Below are positions 1-6,844 of a stretch of DNA of 20,446 bases, in pieces; position 1 is the stretch's first letter; every line of letters begins with the position of its first letter. This stretch comes from JAVBMP01 sp031552195 (GTDB taxonomy: Bacteria; Desulfobacterota; Desulfovibrionia; Desulfovibrionales; Desulfovibrionaceae), in NCBI GenBank assembly GCA_031552195.1, contig JAVBMT010000007.1, positions 1 to 20,446 on the forward strand, read 5' to 3'. The notes beneath the pieces are model-generated. The model was not told where the DNA came from and ran no database searches. It saw only the letters and a list, made by a program, of their open reading frames with translations. The position numbers and the translations under genes were made by a program.

Positions 1-72
1 GACTATTCAATGAGCGCAGGCTGGAATGAATATATGGGGAAGTCTGGCATGGAAAAACAAAAAAGAATATAA
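1..72 (+). CDS. Possible 3' end of a plus-strand gene (partial, unidentified)
   Basis: Frame 1 is open from the window edge to a TAA at 70-72. It encodes 23 residues (DYSMSAGWNEYMGKSG, then MEKQKRI). The piece is too short to identify. It is reported because the frame is open from the edge and is followed by a hairpin at 95-116, an arrangement typical of a gene end. Its late codons (AGA, ATA) are unlike the GC-rich codon use of the neighbouring genes, so it may equally be chance open frame. The next gene runs towards it on the minus strand, so the two would be convergent. Confidence 0.25.
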   Translation, partial: DYSMSAGWNEYMGKSGMEKQKRI

Positions 73-94
73 AAGACTATATATTAAAAGACGC

Positions 95-116
95 GCAAAA
101 TAGAAAACTATTTTGC
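95..116. terminator. AT-rich 9-bp perfect hairpin
   Basis: The arms GCAAAATAG (95-103) and CTATTTTGC (108-116) are exact reverse complements around an AAAA loop. The hairpin lies 22 bases after the possible plus-strand stop at 72, and beyond the end of the minus-strand molybdenum operon. It could terminate transcription from either side. No long T-run follows immediately. On the minus strand TCTTTTAAT comes a few bases later. Confidence 0.4.
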
Positions 117-144
117 TAAAGGCACGCCGCGCTCCTCGCGCGCG

Positions 145-165
145 GGCGTCCGCCTAGCGGACGCC
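145..165. terminator. GC-rich 9-bp perfect hairpin at the end of the mocA-like gene
   Basis: GGCGTCCGC (145-153) and GCGGACGCC (157-165) are exact reverse complements around a CTA loop. It touches the stop codon (165-167) of the minus-strand mocA-like gene and directly adjoins the longer inverted repeat at 167-229. A role as a transcription end signal or 3' RNA stabiliser is inferred. There is no adjacent U-run. Confidence 0.45.
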
Positions 166-854
166 TATATTGACACCCCGGAAGATTGTCGGCCCAGACG
201 GGCCCGGTAATCTTCCGGGGTGTCAATATCAGACATTATGCCCAAGTCACGGATCACAATAAATTCCAGGGAATCTTCCGGCAACGAGGCGAAATAGCCC
301 TGCAAGCCGTTTTCCCCGTGCCAGGCCAAGGCCCCGCGCGCCGCGTCAACCCCGAGTAAAGGCGGGTGCCCGGCCAAGGGAAGAAGTTCGCGTCCTTTTC
401 CCATTGCGGCGGCTTCCGGCGTCACCGGAAGCAGAACCCCGGCGGCCATCGGCGCGCTTTTCCGCTCCGCCTCGCCAAGCAAGGTTTTTACAGTCAACGG
501 GCTTACCAAAGGCGCGTCAACCGGCAGAATAAAGATCCCCTCCGGTTTTTCGCCTTCCGTGCTTTCATCCAGAACGACACGCAGGCCGGCGCAAACAGAG
601 GAGAACATGCCGGAAGAAAAATCGGAGTTTTCAACCTCGGCCAGGCCAAGTTCCAGCGCTTTGCCCTTCACCGCCTCGCCGTCATGCCCGGTAACCACTA
701 AAATATCTTCAACGCCGCCTTCCCGCAGGGCCGCTGCCGCCAGTTCCAGAAAAGTTCCGCCCGGCAAAGGGAGCAACGCCTTAGAGCCGCCTCCGGTGCA
801 TGCGGCCAGGCGGGAAGAAAAACCCGCCGCAAGAATGACGGCCCGCGCTTTCAT
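165..854 (-). CDS. mocA: MocA/MobA-like molybdenum cofactor nucleotidyltransferase
   Basis: This 229-residue protein has the nucleotidyltransferase fold signature. The nucleotide-binding loop LAAGFSSR is at residues 8-15 and a Lys lies in GGGSKALLPL near 25. A metal-binding Asp sits in LPVDAPL (D113) and a GHPPLL segment follows. The conserved late motif DIDTPEDYR is near the end. MocA proteins transfer CMP from CTP to Mo-molybdopterin, giving the cytosine dinucleotide cofactor that D. gigas Mop uses. The cytidylyl choice is inferred from the Mop gene nearby; a guanylyl or other NTP transferase cannot be excluded. The start overlaps the xdhC stop as ATGA (851-854), so translation is probably coupled. 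The last residues (QSSGVSI) are encoded by an inverted copy of the preceding DNA, so the natural C-terminus seems to have been replaced. Confidence 0.85.
   Translation of the reverse strand: MKARAVILAAGFSSRLAACTGGGSKALLPLPGGTFLELAAAALREGGVEDILVVTGHDGEAVKGKALELGLAEVENSDFSSGMFSSVCAGLRVVLDESTEGEKPEGIFILPVDAPLVSPLTVKTLLGEAERKSAPMAAGVLLPVTPEAAAMGKGRELLPLAGHPPLLGVDAARGALAWHGENGLQGYFASLPEDSLEFIVIRDLGIMSDIDTPEDYRARLGRQSSGVSI
167..229. repeat. 21-bp perfect inverted repeat at the 3' end of the mocA-like gene
   Basis: The left arm is 167-187 and the right arm 209-229. Each is 21 bases, they are exact reverse complements, and both contain GACACCCCGG or its complement. The 21-base spacer holds a further hairpin (GGCCC at 191-195 with GGGCC at 200-204, loop AGAC). 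The right arm encodes the family-conserved DIDTPED segment. The left arm encodes the extra C-terminal residues SSGVSI and runs into the stop codon. The RNA would fold into a very stable stem of 21 bp, an internal loop and a 5-bp cap. A copied, inverted template-switch product is a plausible origin (inference). Confidence 0.9.
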
Positions 855-1975
855 GCCCGGTTTTTACCGCTACGCCACGCTATCAGTTCCGCCACAACGC
901 TCACGGCGATTTCACGCGGGGTTTCCGCCCCGATGCTCAGCCCTATGGGCGAATGCACGGACGCGAGTTCCTCATCGCTTACCCCGGTTTGCCGCAAGGC
1001 GGCATAAACGGCGCCTCTCTTGCTCTTGCTTCCGATCATGCCTATATAACCGGGGCGGCCCGGCTGATGCCGTTGCGCCTCTTTACCCGGCAGCAGGGCG
1101 GCCAGCACGTCGCGGTCGTGCGCGTGGCCGCGCGTGACTATCACCACCCCGTCTTGCCGCCCCAGGTTCTCGGCGGCCAGAAAAGCGGCGGCGTCTTCCT
1201 GCCGCAATGACGGCAGGAGTTTGGCGGCGGCGGTGGGAAAGCGCTCCGGCGCGGCGAATTCCGGCCTGTCGTCCAGAACCGTGCACTGAAAATCAACGCT
1301 TCCGGCCAGATCAGCCACTTCCAGCGAAACGTGCCCGCCCCCGAAAATATATAAACGCCAGGGAACGGGAAAATATTCCAGCAAAAAATCATGCCCGTTC
1401 GCCTTGAAGCAACGCGTGACGGCGTTTGCGGGTGCGGCGTCCCCGGCTGCCGCTAAAAATTCACCCGCGGTCTTCCGTAATTCATCCGAAAGCCCCTTCG
1501 TTTCACCTGCAAGGCGCAAGACGCGCTCCACCGCAAGGGCGTTCCCGGAGCCGGAAAATTCCGTGACGAAGGCCACCGGCTCGCCCTTGCTTTCCGCCGC
1601 GCAGGCGCGGCGGAACATGGCCTGGAAGGAGGGCGAAGCCGGAAGGTATTCCAGCAGCAGGGTCAAAGCCCCGCCGCAGACCATATCCATATCCGTAACC
1701 CCTTGCAGTGAAAAGCTCAGCAAAAGCCCGGGCTGCCCTTGGGCGGCGGCAAACTTCCCCGCGCCTCGGGCCGCGTACAAACCCAGGGCGGCGGCCGTGC
1801 CGTCGGCTTCGTAGCGCCCTCCGCCCACGGTTCCGCGAATGGAACCGTCCGGCAGCACCAGCATCCTGGCCCCGGCGGTGCGCGGGGCCGAGCCTTCCTG
1901 AGTTATTACGGTAACCAGGACCAACGGGGTTCCGGCGTCAAGCAGGTCGAAAATAATACGGTTGAATGACTGCAT
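851..1975 (-). CDS. xdhC: XdhC/CoxI-family molybdenum hydroxylase maturation factor
   Basis: This protein has 374 residues. The N-terminal XdhC/CoxI domain shows QEGSAPRTAGARMLV (26-40), GTVGGGRYE (48-56) and the conserved Cys in DMVCGG (C100). The C-terminal Rossmann domain shows YIFGGGHVSLEVA (209-221), VLDDRPEFA (233-241) and YIGMIGSKSKR (310-320). The typical ending HSPIGLSIGAETPREIAVS starts at 341. Family members bind Mo-molybdopterin, promote its sulfuration and hand it to xanthine dehydrogenase-type enzymes. The likely client here is the Mop protein encoded about 2 kb upstream. About nine extra residues (PGKEAQRHQ region, 297-305) precede the GYIGMIG motif. A GGAGA ribosome site supports the ATG. 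The gene starts 42 bases after the molybdopterin-binding gene and overlaps mocA by 4 bases, consistent with one operon. Confidence 0.93.
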   Translation of the reverse strand: MQSFNRIIFDLLDAGTPLVLVTVITQEGSAPRTAGARMLVLPDGSIRGTVGGGRYEADGTAAALGLYAARGAGKFAAAQGQPGLLLSFSLQGVTDMDMVCGGALTLLLEYLPASPSFQAMFRRACAAESKGEPVAFVTEFSGSGNALAVERVLRLAGETKGLSDELRKTAGEFLAAAGDAAPANAVTRCFKANGHDFLLEYFPVPWRLYIFGGGHVSLEVADLAGSVDFQCTVLDDRPEFAAPERFPTAAAKLLPSLRQEDAAAFLAAENLGRQDGVVIVTRGHAHDRDVLAALLPGKEAQRHQPGRPGYIGMIGSKSKRGAVYAALRQTGVSDEELASVHSPIGLSIGAETPREIAVSVVAELIAWRSGKNRA

Positions 1976-2017
1976 GTTCTCTCCGCGCGTGATGGTCTTA
2001 TCTTAACCGGCGCCGGT

Positions 2018-3094
2018 TCAGCCCTTGCCGAAGCCGCAGGCCGGGTACCTGCATTCAGGACAGCTTTCGCACAGCCCGCCGTGGGCCAGAGAGCTTATGT
2101 CGCGCGGGGTCAGGCGTATTCCGGCCAGGATGCGCGGCATGAGTATATCGAAAATGCTGGCCCGGTGGTACATGACGCAGCCGGGCAGGCCGACCACCGG
2201 CACGTTGCCCTTGTAGCCGAGCATGAACATGGCCCCCGGGAACACGGGAACCCCGTAAGTGACGATTTCGCAGCCCACCGAGCGTATGGCCAAAGGCGTT
2301 TTGTCGTCCGGGTCAACGCTCATTCCGCCGCTGACGGCCACCAGCTCCGCCCCGCCGTCAATGGCCGCGCGGATGGCCTCGGCCGTTTGTTCCGCCTCAT
2401 CCGGCATGATTACCTTGGAGACGATTCGCGAACCCCAGGCAGTGAATTTTTTTTCCAGCACCGGCCCGAATCCGTCCTGAACGCGGCCGTGGTAGACCTC
2501 GCTTCCGGTAATGACCAAGGCCACTTTATGCGGCTTGAAGGGAAGAACCTGCAAAAGCGGCGGTTGCGCGGCGCAGCAGGCTTCAACGGCCTGCACGGTT
2601 CCTTCCGGCACGGCCAGGGGGATAACGCGGGTTCCGGCCAGCATGCGCCCTTCGGCAACTTCCTGCATGGTGTGCGTTGTGGCCAGGGTGACGTTCTGAA
2701 TGCTGTTGACGCGCTCGAGCAGGTCGCAGTCTATGCGCAGAAGGCCCTGGTGCGCGGCGGTAAAATTTATGCGCCCTTCTTTGGGCGTACCGAAGGCCAC
2801 TCCCGGCCCGGCGGCGGCCTTGGCTATGCGCAGGGCCGCGTCGTCCTCATGCACCCAGCCTTCGCTCTGCCCGTTCCAGACGTAAAGGTGCTCTTTGCCG
2901 AGGCGCAGGAGATGTTCCACGTCCTCCTCGCGCACGACATGCCCGCGCCGGAAAGCCGGGCCTTTATGCCCGCCGCAGCATTGGCCGGAATGGCCTTCGC
3001 CGCAATCCGCGCCTTTCGGCACAATTTCAGTGATGTCGTGGCAGAGTATAAGCCCTATGGCCTTACGGGTTTCAACTACGCTTATTCCTTTCAT
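2018..3094 (-). CDS. MoeA/MogA-like molybdopterin-binding protein with Cys-rich N- and C-terminal motifs
   Basis: This 358-residue protein carries a MoCF/MogA-type molybdopterin-binding fold: ITGSEVYHGRVQDGFGP (195-211), AVSGGMSVDPDDKTP (253-267) and VVGLPGCVMYH (300-310). It belongs to the anaerobe-type MoeA-like group found beside molybdenum hydroxylases and is probably involved in molybdate insertion or cofactor handling (family knowledge). The C-terminus carries CESCPECRYPAC (C342, C345, C348, C353), a likely metal site. An unusual N-terminal insertion, CGEGHSGQCCGGH (31-43), adds three Cys and two His between HDITEIVP and KGPAFRRGHVV. An AAGGA site about 6 bases before the ATG supports the start. 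It is the first gene of the operon with xdhC and mocA. It is not classical two-domain MoeA, so no symbol is assigned. Confidence 0.85.
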   Translation of the reverse strand: MKGISVVETRKAIGLILCHDITEIVPKGADCGEGHSGQCCGGHKGPAFRRGHVVREEDVEHLLRLGKEHLYVWNGQSEGWVHEDDAALRIAKAAAGPGVAFGTPKEGRINFTAAHQGLLRIDCDLLERVNSIQNVTLATTHTMQEVAEGRMLAGTRVIPLAVPEGTVQAVEACCAAQPPLLQVLPFKPHKVALVITGSEVYHGRVQDGFGPVLEKKFTAWGSRIVSKVIMPDEAEQTAEAIRAAIDGGAELVAVSGGMSVDPDDKTPLAIRSVGCEIVTYGVPVFPGAMFMLGYKGNVPVVGLPGCVMYHRASIFDILMPRILAGIRLTPRDISSLAHGGLCESCPECRYPACGFGKG

Positions 3095-3243
3095 GGCTGT
3101 TCCTTGCTTCGGCCGGCTGACTTCGGATTTTTCAAAGCTGGCCAGGCCATATATTTAAGCGCCGAGAGGGGCGTGGGGGTTGGTAAAAAAAGCGGAATTT
3201 AAGCGCAGGCTGGCGGCGGTTCGCCCTGCATTCAGCGGCAATC

Positions 3244-3272
3244 AAAAAAACGGCGTAAGGCTGACGTTGCCG
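3244..3272 (-). terminator. Intrinsic terminator after the small hypothetical gene
   Basis: Read on the minus strand, CGGC (3272-3269) and GCCG (3254-3251) can pair around a partly structured loop and are followed at once by seven T's (3250-3244). It starts only 3 bases after the stop codon at 3275-3277. The stem is short, but the U-run is ideal and the position fits. It separates this gene from the molybdenum accessory operon downstream. Confidence 0.55.
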
Positions 3273-3274
3273 GA

Positions 3275-3742
3275 TCAGCAAAGCTTCCACAGGCGGGCAT
3301 TTTCCGGGTCGGCGCTGGCGCTGCGTACAAACGCTTCATTGATTTTTTCTTTCAGATAATCTTCAAAGCCGGCGGGGTCTTCAACGCTATAGCAAATAGA
3401 ATCAGCCCCTCCGAGCGCGCCGGGTATGTAGTCGCCCTTTTTAGCGTAATCGTTAACCATATCCGCATAAAAACAGACGGAAAGCCAACGGTTTTCCGGA
3501 TCGTCGTTCACCACGTCAATCAGGGCGAAGAAGCCGCCGCCGGGCAGGGACGAGTTAACCAGACGCACGGAATGGCTGATGCCGGGGCGATTTTTATAGC
3601 GCACCCTTATTTCCGGCAGCCGTTCCGTATGTTCCAGCAAGGACATTAAAAGCGGTTTCACATTGTTCGGATCAACGGTCCATTCATTCAGGAACTTCTG
3701 CAGGTCTTCCAGCATATATTCCATTCCGTCCGGAGCTCTCAT
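3275..3742 (-). CDS. Small cytosolic protein of unknown function
   Basis: This 155-residue protein is not recognised. It has no signal peptide or membrane segment and is rich in acidic residues. It begins with a helical-looking stretch (MEYMLEDLQKFLNEW), then LPEIRVRYKNRPGISHSVRLVNS and a stretch GGGFFALIDVVNDDPENRW that looks like paired beta strands. Three cysteines are scattered (CFYAD, SICYSV and the C-terminal WKLC). A very good ribosome site (AAGGAGGG, about 5 bases before the ATG at 3742) shows that the gene is translated. It has its own terminator and lies between Mop and the molybdenum accessory operon on the same strand. That placement hints at a link to them but proves nothing. Confidence 0.8.
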   Translation of the reverse strand: MRAPDGMEYMLEDLQKFLNEWTVDPNNVKPLLMSLLEHTERLPEIRVRYKNRPGISHSVRLVNSSLPGGGFFALIDVVNDDPENRWLSVCFYADMVNDYAKKGDYIPGALGGADSICYSVEDPAGFEDYLKEKINEAFVRSASADPENARLWKLC

Positions 3743-3892
3743 AATCCCTCCTTGAAACAGCTTCCATCATCTCGTATCAATTTACTCTTGAACCAGTTTT
3801 GGTGTCAAGGCCGCCCGCCTGTCCATCCGCGGCCCGGCGTTCCGAACCGGACGCCGTTTTTGCCGGAAGCCGCGGCCGGGGCCTTTATAAAA

Positions 3893-3931
3893 ATCGCCCG
3901 GAGCACTTCACGGTGAAATAGCCCGGGCGAT
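3893..3931 (-). terminator. Intrinsic terminator downstream of mop (second of a tandem pair)
   Basis: The arms 3893-3901 (ATCGCCCGG) and 3923-3931 (CCGGGCGAT) are exact reverse complements of 9 bp. An inner stem TTCAC/GTGAA (3907-3911 with 3913-3917) lies between them. On the minus strand the hairpin runs straight into TTTTT followed by ATAAAGG, the classic Rho-independent layout. It lies about 70 bases beyond the mop stop codon. Confidence 0.8.
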
Positions 3932-3946
3932 AAAGGCGGAAAAGGC

Positions 3947-3990
3947 CGCGTATGATGCCCGGCCTGAGTACAGGCCGGGCATCATACGCG
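3947..3990. terminator. 20-bp perfect hairpin just after mop
   Basis: The arms 3947-3966 and 3971-3990 are exact reverse complements over 20 bp around an AGTA loop, centred on GCCCGGCCTG/CAGGCCGGGC. The hairpin begins 7 bases beyond the mop stop codon (3998-4000). It has only a weak U stretch, so it may protect the 3' end of the mRNA or pause polymerase ahead of the true terminator at 3893-3931. Confidence 0.8.
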
Positions 3991-3997
3991 AGGTTGA

Positions 3998-6844
3998 TTA
4001 TTTATTTTCAGGAATCACAACGGGGTTGGCCTTGATGTCATCCATCTTTTCATAGAAGTTGCCAAGGTTGTAGCTCGGAGTGGCGGGCTTCTGACCTTTG
4101 GCCAGGGCTTCAATGCCGGCCTTCACTTTTTCCGGTCTGGCCGGGAGGTCGTGAATGCGTACGCCTACGGCGTTATAGATAGCGTTGAGCACCGAAACGT
4201 GGCCGGAACTCTGGAAAAGTTCGGAGCAGCCGGAAGAACCGAACGGGTTGCTCGGCCTCGGGCTTTCGATGAATTCAACGGTGAAGTCGTCGCCGTCGGG
4301 CACGTCTTTAATGAAGGGGAAACCGGAGCCGATAAGGCTGATGTGCTTCTTGATGTCCGAATAGTCTTCGGACAGGGCGAAGCCGATGGTGTGAGACATG
4401 CCGCCGAAGGCCTGGCCTTCAACGGTCGGGAAGTTGCCAACGACGCCGATGTCAGCCACAAAGTGCATGGCTACGACTCTTGTCTTGCCGGTGGCCACTT
4501 CAACTTCAACTTCGCTTACCACGAAACCGAAGGTGTATTCAGCGGTCGGGTCGCCCTGGCCGGTGTTCGCGTCAAGGTCTTTGGTGAAGCTGTGGGTCAT
4601 GAACTGGCCCATATGCTTTGTTTCCAGACCTTCTTTCACCATTTCCGCATGGGTGCGGAAGGTGCCGTCTTCTTTGCGCATAAGCCCGATCAGTTTTTTG
4701 GCCGCATCCACCATGGCGCTGCCGTCAAGGTAGTGCGAACGGCTGCCGCCGCTCGGCCCGTGCACGGCCGGAATAATGGTGTCGTTCATCACCAGCTTGA
4801 ACTGGTCCGGGCGCAGGCCGAGTTCTTTGAAGGCCTCGTGGGCGTTCACCAGGGTGCCTATATCCGCGCCCTGGCCCTGATCCTGCCAGTTAGAGTAGAT
4901 GGTGATGCCGTTTTCTTCGTTCAATTCCGCGATAACGGCGCAATAGTCGCCCGCGGCGCTGGTCACGTTGTATTCAGCCGCGCAAACGCCCACCCCGCGT
5001 TTCTTTTCCGGGGTGGATTCACGCTTGGCGCGTTCCACGCATTCTTTATATTTCGGGCGAATCTTGTCGATGATCTTGGTCATCGGGTAAACGCTGAAAC
5101 CGTTTCCGTTAACTGTTTTGTCGCCTTCACGGTAAACGTTCATGTAGCGGAATTCCAGCGGGTCTATTCCGGCCTTTTCCGCCAACATGTCGACCAGCTG
5201 TTCGGAAGCGGTGTAAACCTGCGGGGAACCCGCCCCGCGGTAGGCTGTTGAGTAAGCGTGGTTTGCCGTGGCGGATGCGGCAAGGCCCATGGCGTTCGGA
5301 ACGGTGTAAGGAGCGCCGAAGAAGCGTACGCCTTTTTGCGCCATAACTTCGCCAAGAGCGGTATACGCGCCCTTGTCGTACAGCACGTTCCATTCCATGG
5401 CGTTGATCTTGCCGTTCTTGTCGCAGCCGATGCGGCCGTTGGTGTAGCACGCGGCGCGCTTGCCGGTGTAATGCATGTGCTCTTCGTAGTTCAGGGTCAT
5501 GTTCACCGGTTTGCCGGTGACGGTGGCGGCAAGGGCGACCAGGGCCGCGGAGTGCGGGTCCATGGCGTAGCCGAAGCTGGCCCCGGTGGGGTTTTCAATT
5601 ACGCGTATTTTATCTTTCGGCCAGCCGATGGCGGGCGGAACGACACCCTGAACGAGATGGAGGAAGAGCGACTTGCACTGGATGGTCAGCACGCCGTCGT
5701 CGTCAATATAGGCCTGAGCCACTTCCGGCTCTATGCTCATGTGCGGTTGCCGGGTGGAGAAGAAGCTGCCTTCCACCACGTGGGCGCTTTCTTTCAGGGC
5801 CTCGCGGGTGTCTTTGCCGCAGAATACCGGCTGCTCGACGAACACCGGCGGACTTTCCGGGTGAATCCTCACCGCGTCAGGCGCGAGTGTTTCAATGGCA
5901 GTGGCGTATTCCGGCAATTGCTCAAGATCGCACTTCACGAGCTTGGCGGCCGCTCTGGCCTGTTCACGGGTTTCCGCCACAACCAGGGCAATGGGGTCGC
6001 CCCAGCGGAAGACCTTCTTGTCAAGCAGAACCGGGCGCTCCATGCCGGGGTGCTTGGCGCGGGGGTGTTTCACCGGGAAGGCTATGCGGTTGATGCCCTT
6101 GACGTCTTTGTAAGTAATAACCTTGACCACGCCGGGGGCCTTTTCAGCTTCGGAGGTGTCAATGCCGCGGATATTGGCGTGGCTCACGCCGGGCAGAACC
6201 ATGGCTATTTCAAGGAAGTCCTTGCTGTTTCTGACGGCGATGTCGTCGCCGTAGTCAGCCAGGCCGAGAACCTTGGCCAGGGCGGCCGGGCGGGGGGCGA
6301 AGCGGGAATTGTAAATGCGGCCGCTTTCCGGAATGGCACCCTTGAGGTCTTCAATGCTTTTTTCACCGCGCAGAACGGCGGCTGCGTCCATGACCGCGTC
6401 AACCAGCTGTTTGTAGCCGGTGCAGCGGCAGGCGTTGCGGTTTTTCTGGAACCAGTCGCGAACTTCTTCACGTGTGGGGTTCTTGTTTTCCAGCAGAAGG
6501 CCGTAGGCGGACACGATGAAGCCGGGGGTGCAGAAGCCGCACTGAACGCCGCCGTGCACCATCCAGGCCACCTGCAAGGGGTGCAGGTTGTCGGCGGAGC
6601 CGATGCCTTCAATGGTGGTAACCTTGCTGTAATCAGCAATGGATTTCATTTTACGTATACAGGAACGGGTGACCTTTCCGTCAAGAATAACCGAACATGC
6701 GCCGCACTGGCCGGTGCCGCAGCCCACTTTAGTGCCTGTAAGGCCGAGTTTTCTGAGTACGCCGGCCAGGGTATCCACTTCTGGGTCGCATATGAACATG
6801 CGTTCCACACCATTAATGAGCATAGTTCTTTTTTTCAAGCCCAT
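3998..6844 (-). CDS. mop: Molybdenum-dependent aldehyde oxidoreductase (Mop, xanthine oxidase family)
   Basis: This 948-residue single-chain molybdenum hydroxylase oxidises aldehydes to carboxylic acids. The plant-type [2Fe-2S] domain has C42, C47, C50 and C62. The helical [2Fe-2S] domain has C102, C105, C139 and C141 (QCGFCTPGF and ACRCTGY). After a linker, the large molybdopterin-cytosine-dinucleotide part shows YRGAGSPQ, GQGADIG and GPSGGSR. There is no FAD domain, as in D. gigas Mop (907 residues). The catalytic Glu aligning with D. gigas E869 is E875, in SGCSELFQSSGH where D. gigas has SGVGELPLTSPH. About 35 extra residues follow the D. gigas end. GAGGTG lies 6 bases before the ATG. Two strong hairpins close the gene, so it appears monocistronic. 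The cofactor would come from the xdhC/mocA operon downstream and the moa genes to the right. Confidence 0.96.
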   Translation of the reverse strand: MGLKKRTMLINGVERMFICDPEVDTLAGVLRKLGLTGTKVGCGTGQCGACSVILDGKVTRSCIRKMKSIADYSKVTTIEGIGSADNLHPLQVAWMVHGGVQCGFCTPGFIVSAYGLLLENKNPTREEVRDWFQKNRNACRCTGYKQLVDAVMDAAAVLRGEKSIEDLKGAIPESGRIYNSRFAPRPAALAKVLGLADYGDDIAVRNSKDFLEIAMVLPGVSHANIRGIDTSEAEKAPGVVKVITYKDVKGINRIAFPVKHPRAKHPGMERPVLLDKKVFRWGDPIALVVAETREQARAAAKLVKCDLEQLPEYATAIETLAPDAVRIHPESPPVFVEQPVFCGKDTREALKESAHVVEGSFFSTRQPHMSIEPEVAQAYIDDDGVLTIQCKSLFLHLVQGVVPPAIGWPKDKIRVIENPTGASFGYAMDPHSAALVALAATVTGKPVNMTLNYEEHMHYTGKRAACYTNGRIGCDKNGKINAMEWNVLYDKGAYTALGEVMAQKGVRFFGAPYTVPNAMGLAASATANHAYSTAYRGAGSPQVYTASEQLVDMLAEKAGIDPLEFRYMNVYREGDKTVNGNGFSVYPMTKIIDKIRPKYKECVERAKRESTPEKKRGVGVCAAEYNVTSAAGDYCAVIAELNEENGITIYSNWQDQGQGADIGTLVNAHEAFKELGLRPDQFKLVMNDTIIPAVHGPSGGSRSHYLDGSAMVDAAKKLIGLMRKEDGTFRTHAEMVKEGLETKHMGQFMTHSFTKDLDANTGQGDPTAEYTFGFVVSEVEVEVATGKTRVVAMHFVADIGVVGNFPTVEGQAFGGMSHTIGFALSEDYSDIKKHISLIGSGFPFIKDVPDGDDFTVEFIESPRPSNPFGSSGCSELFQSSGHVSVLNAIYNAVGVRIHDLPARPEKVKAGIEALAKGQKPATPSYNLGNFYEKMDDIKANPVVIPENK

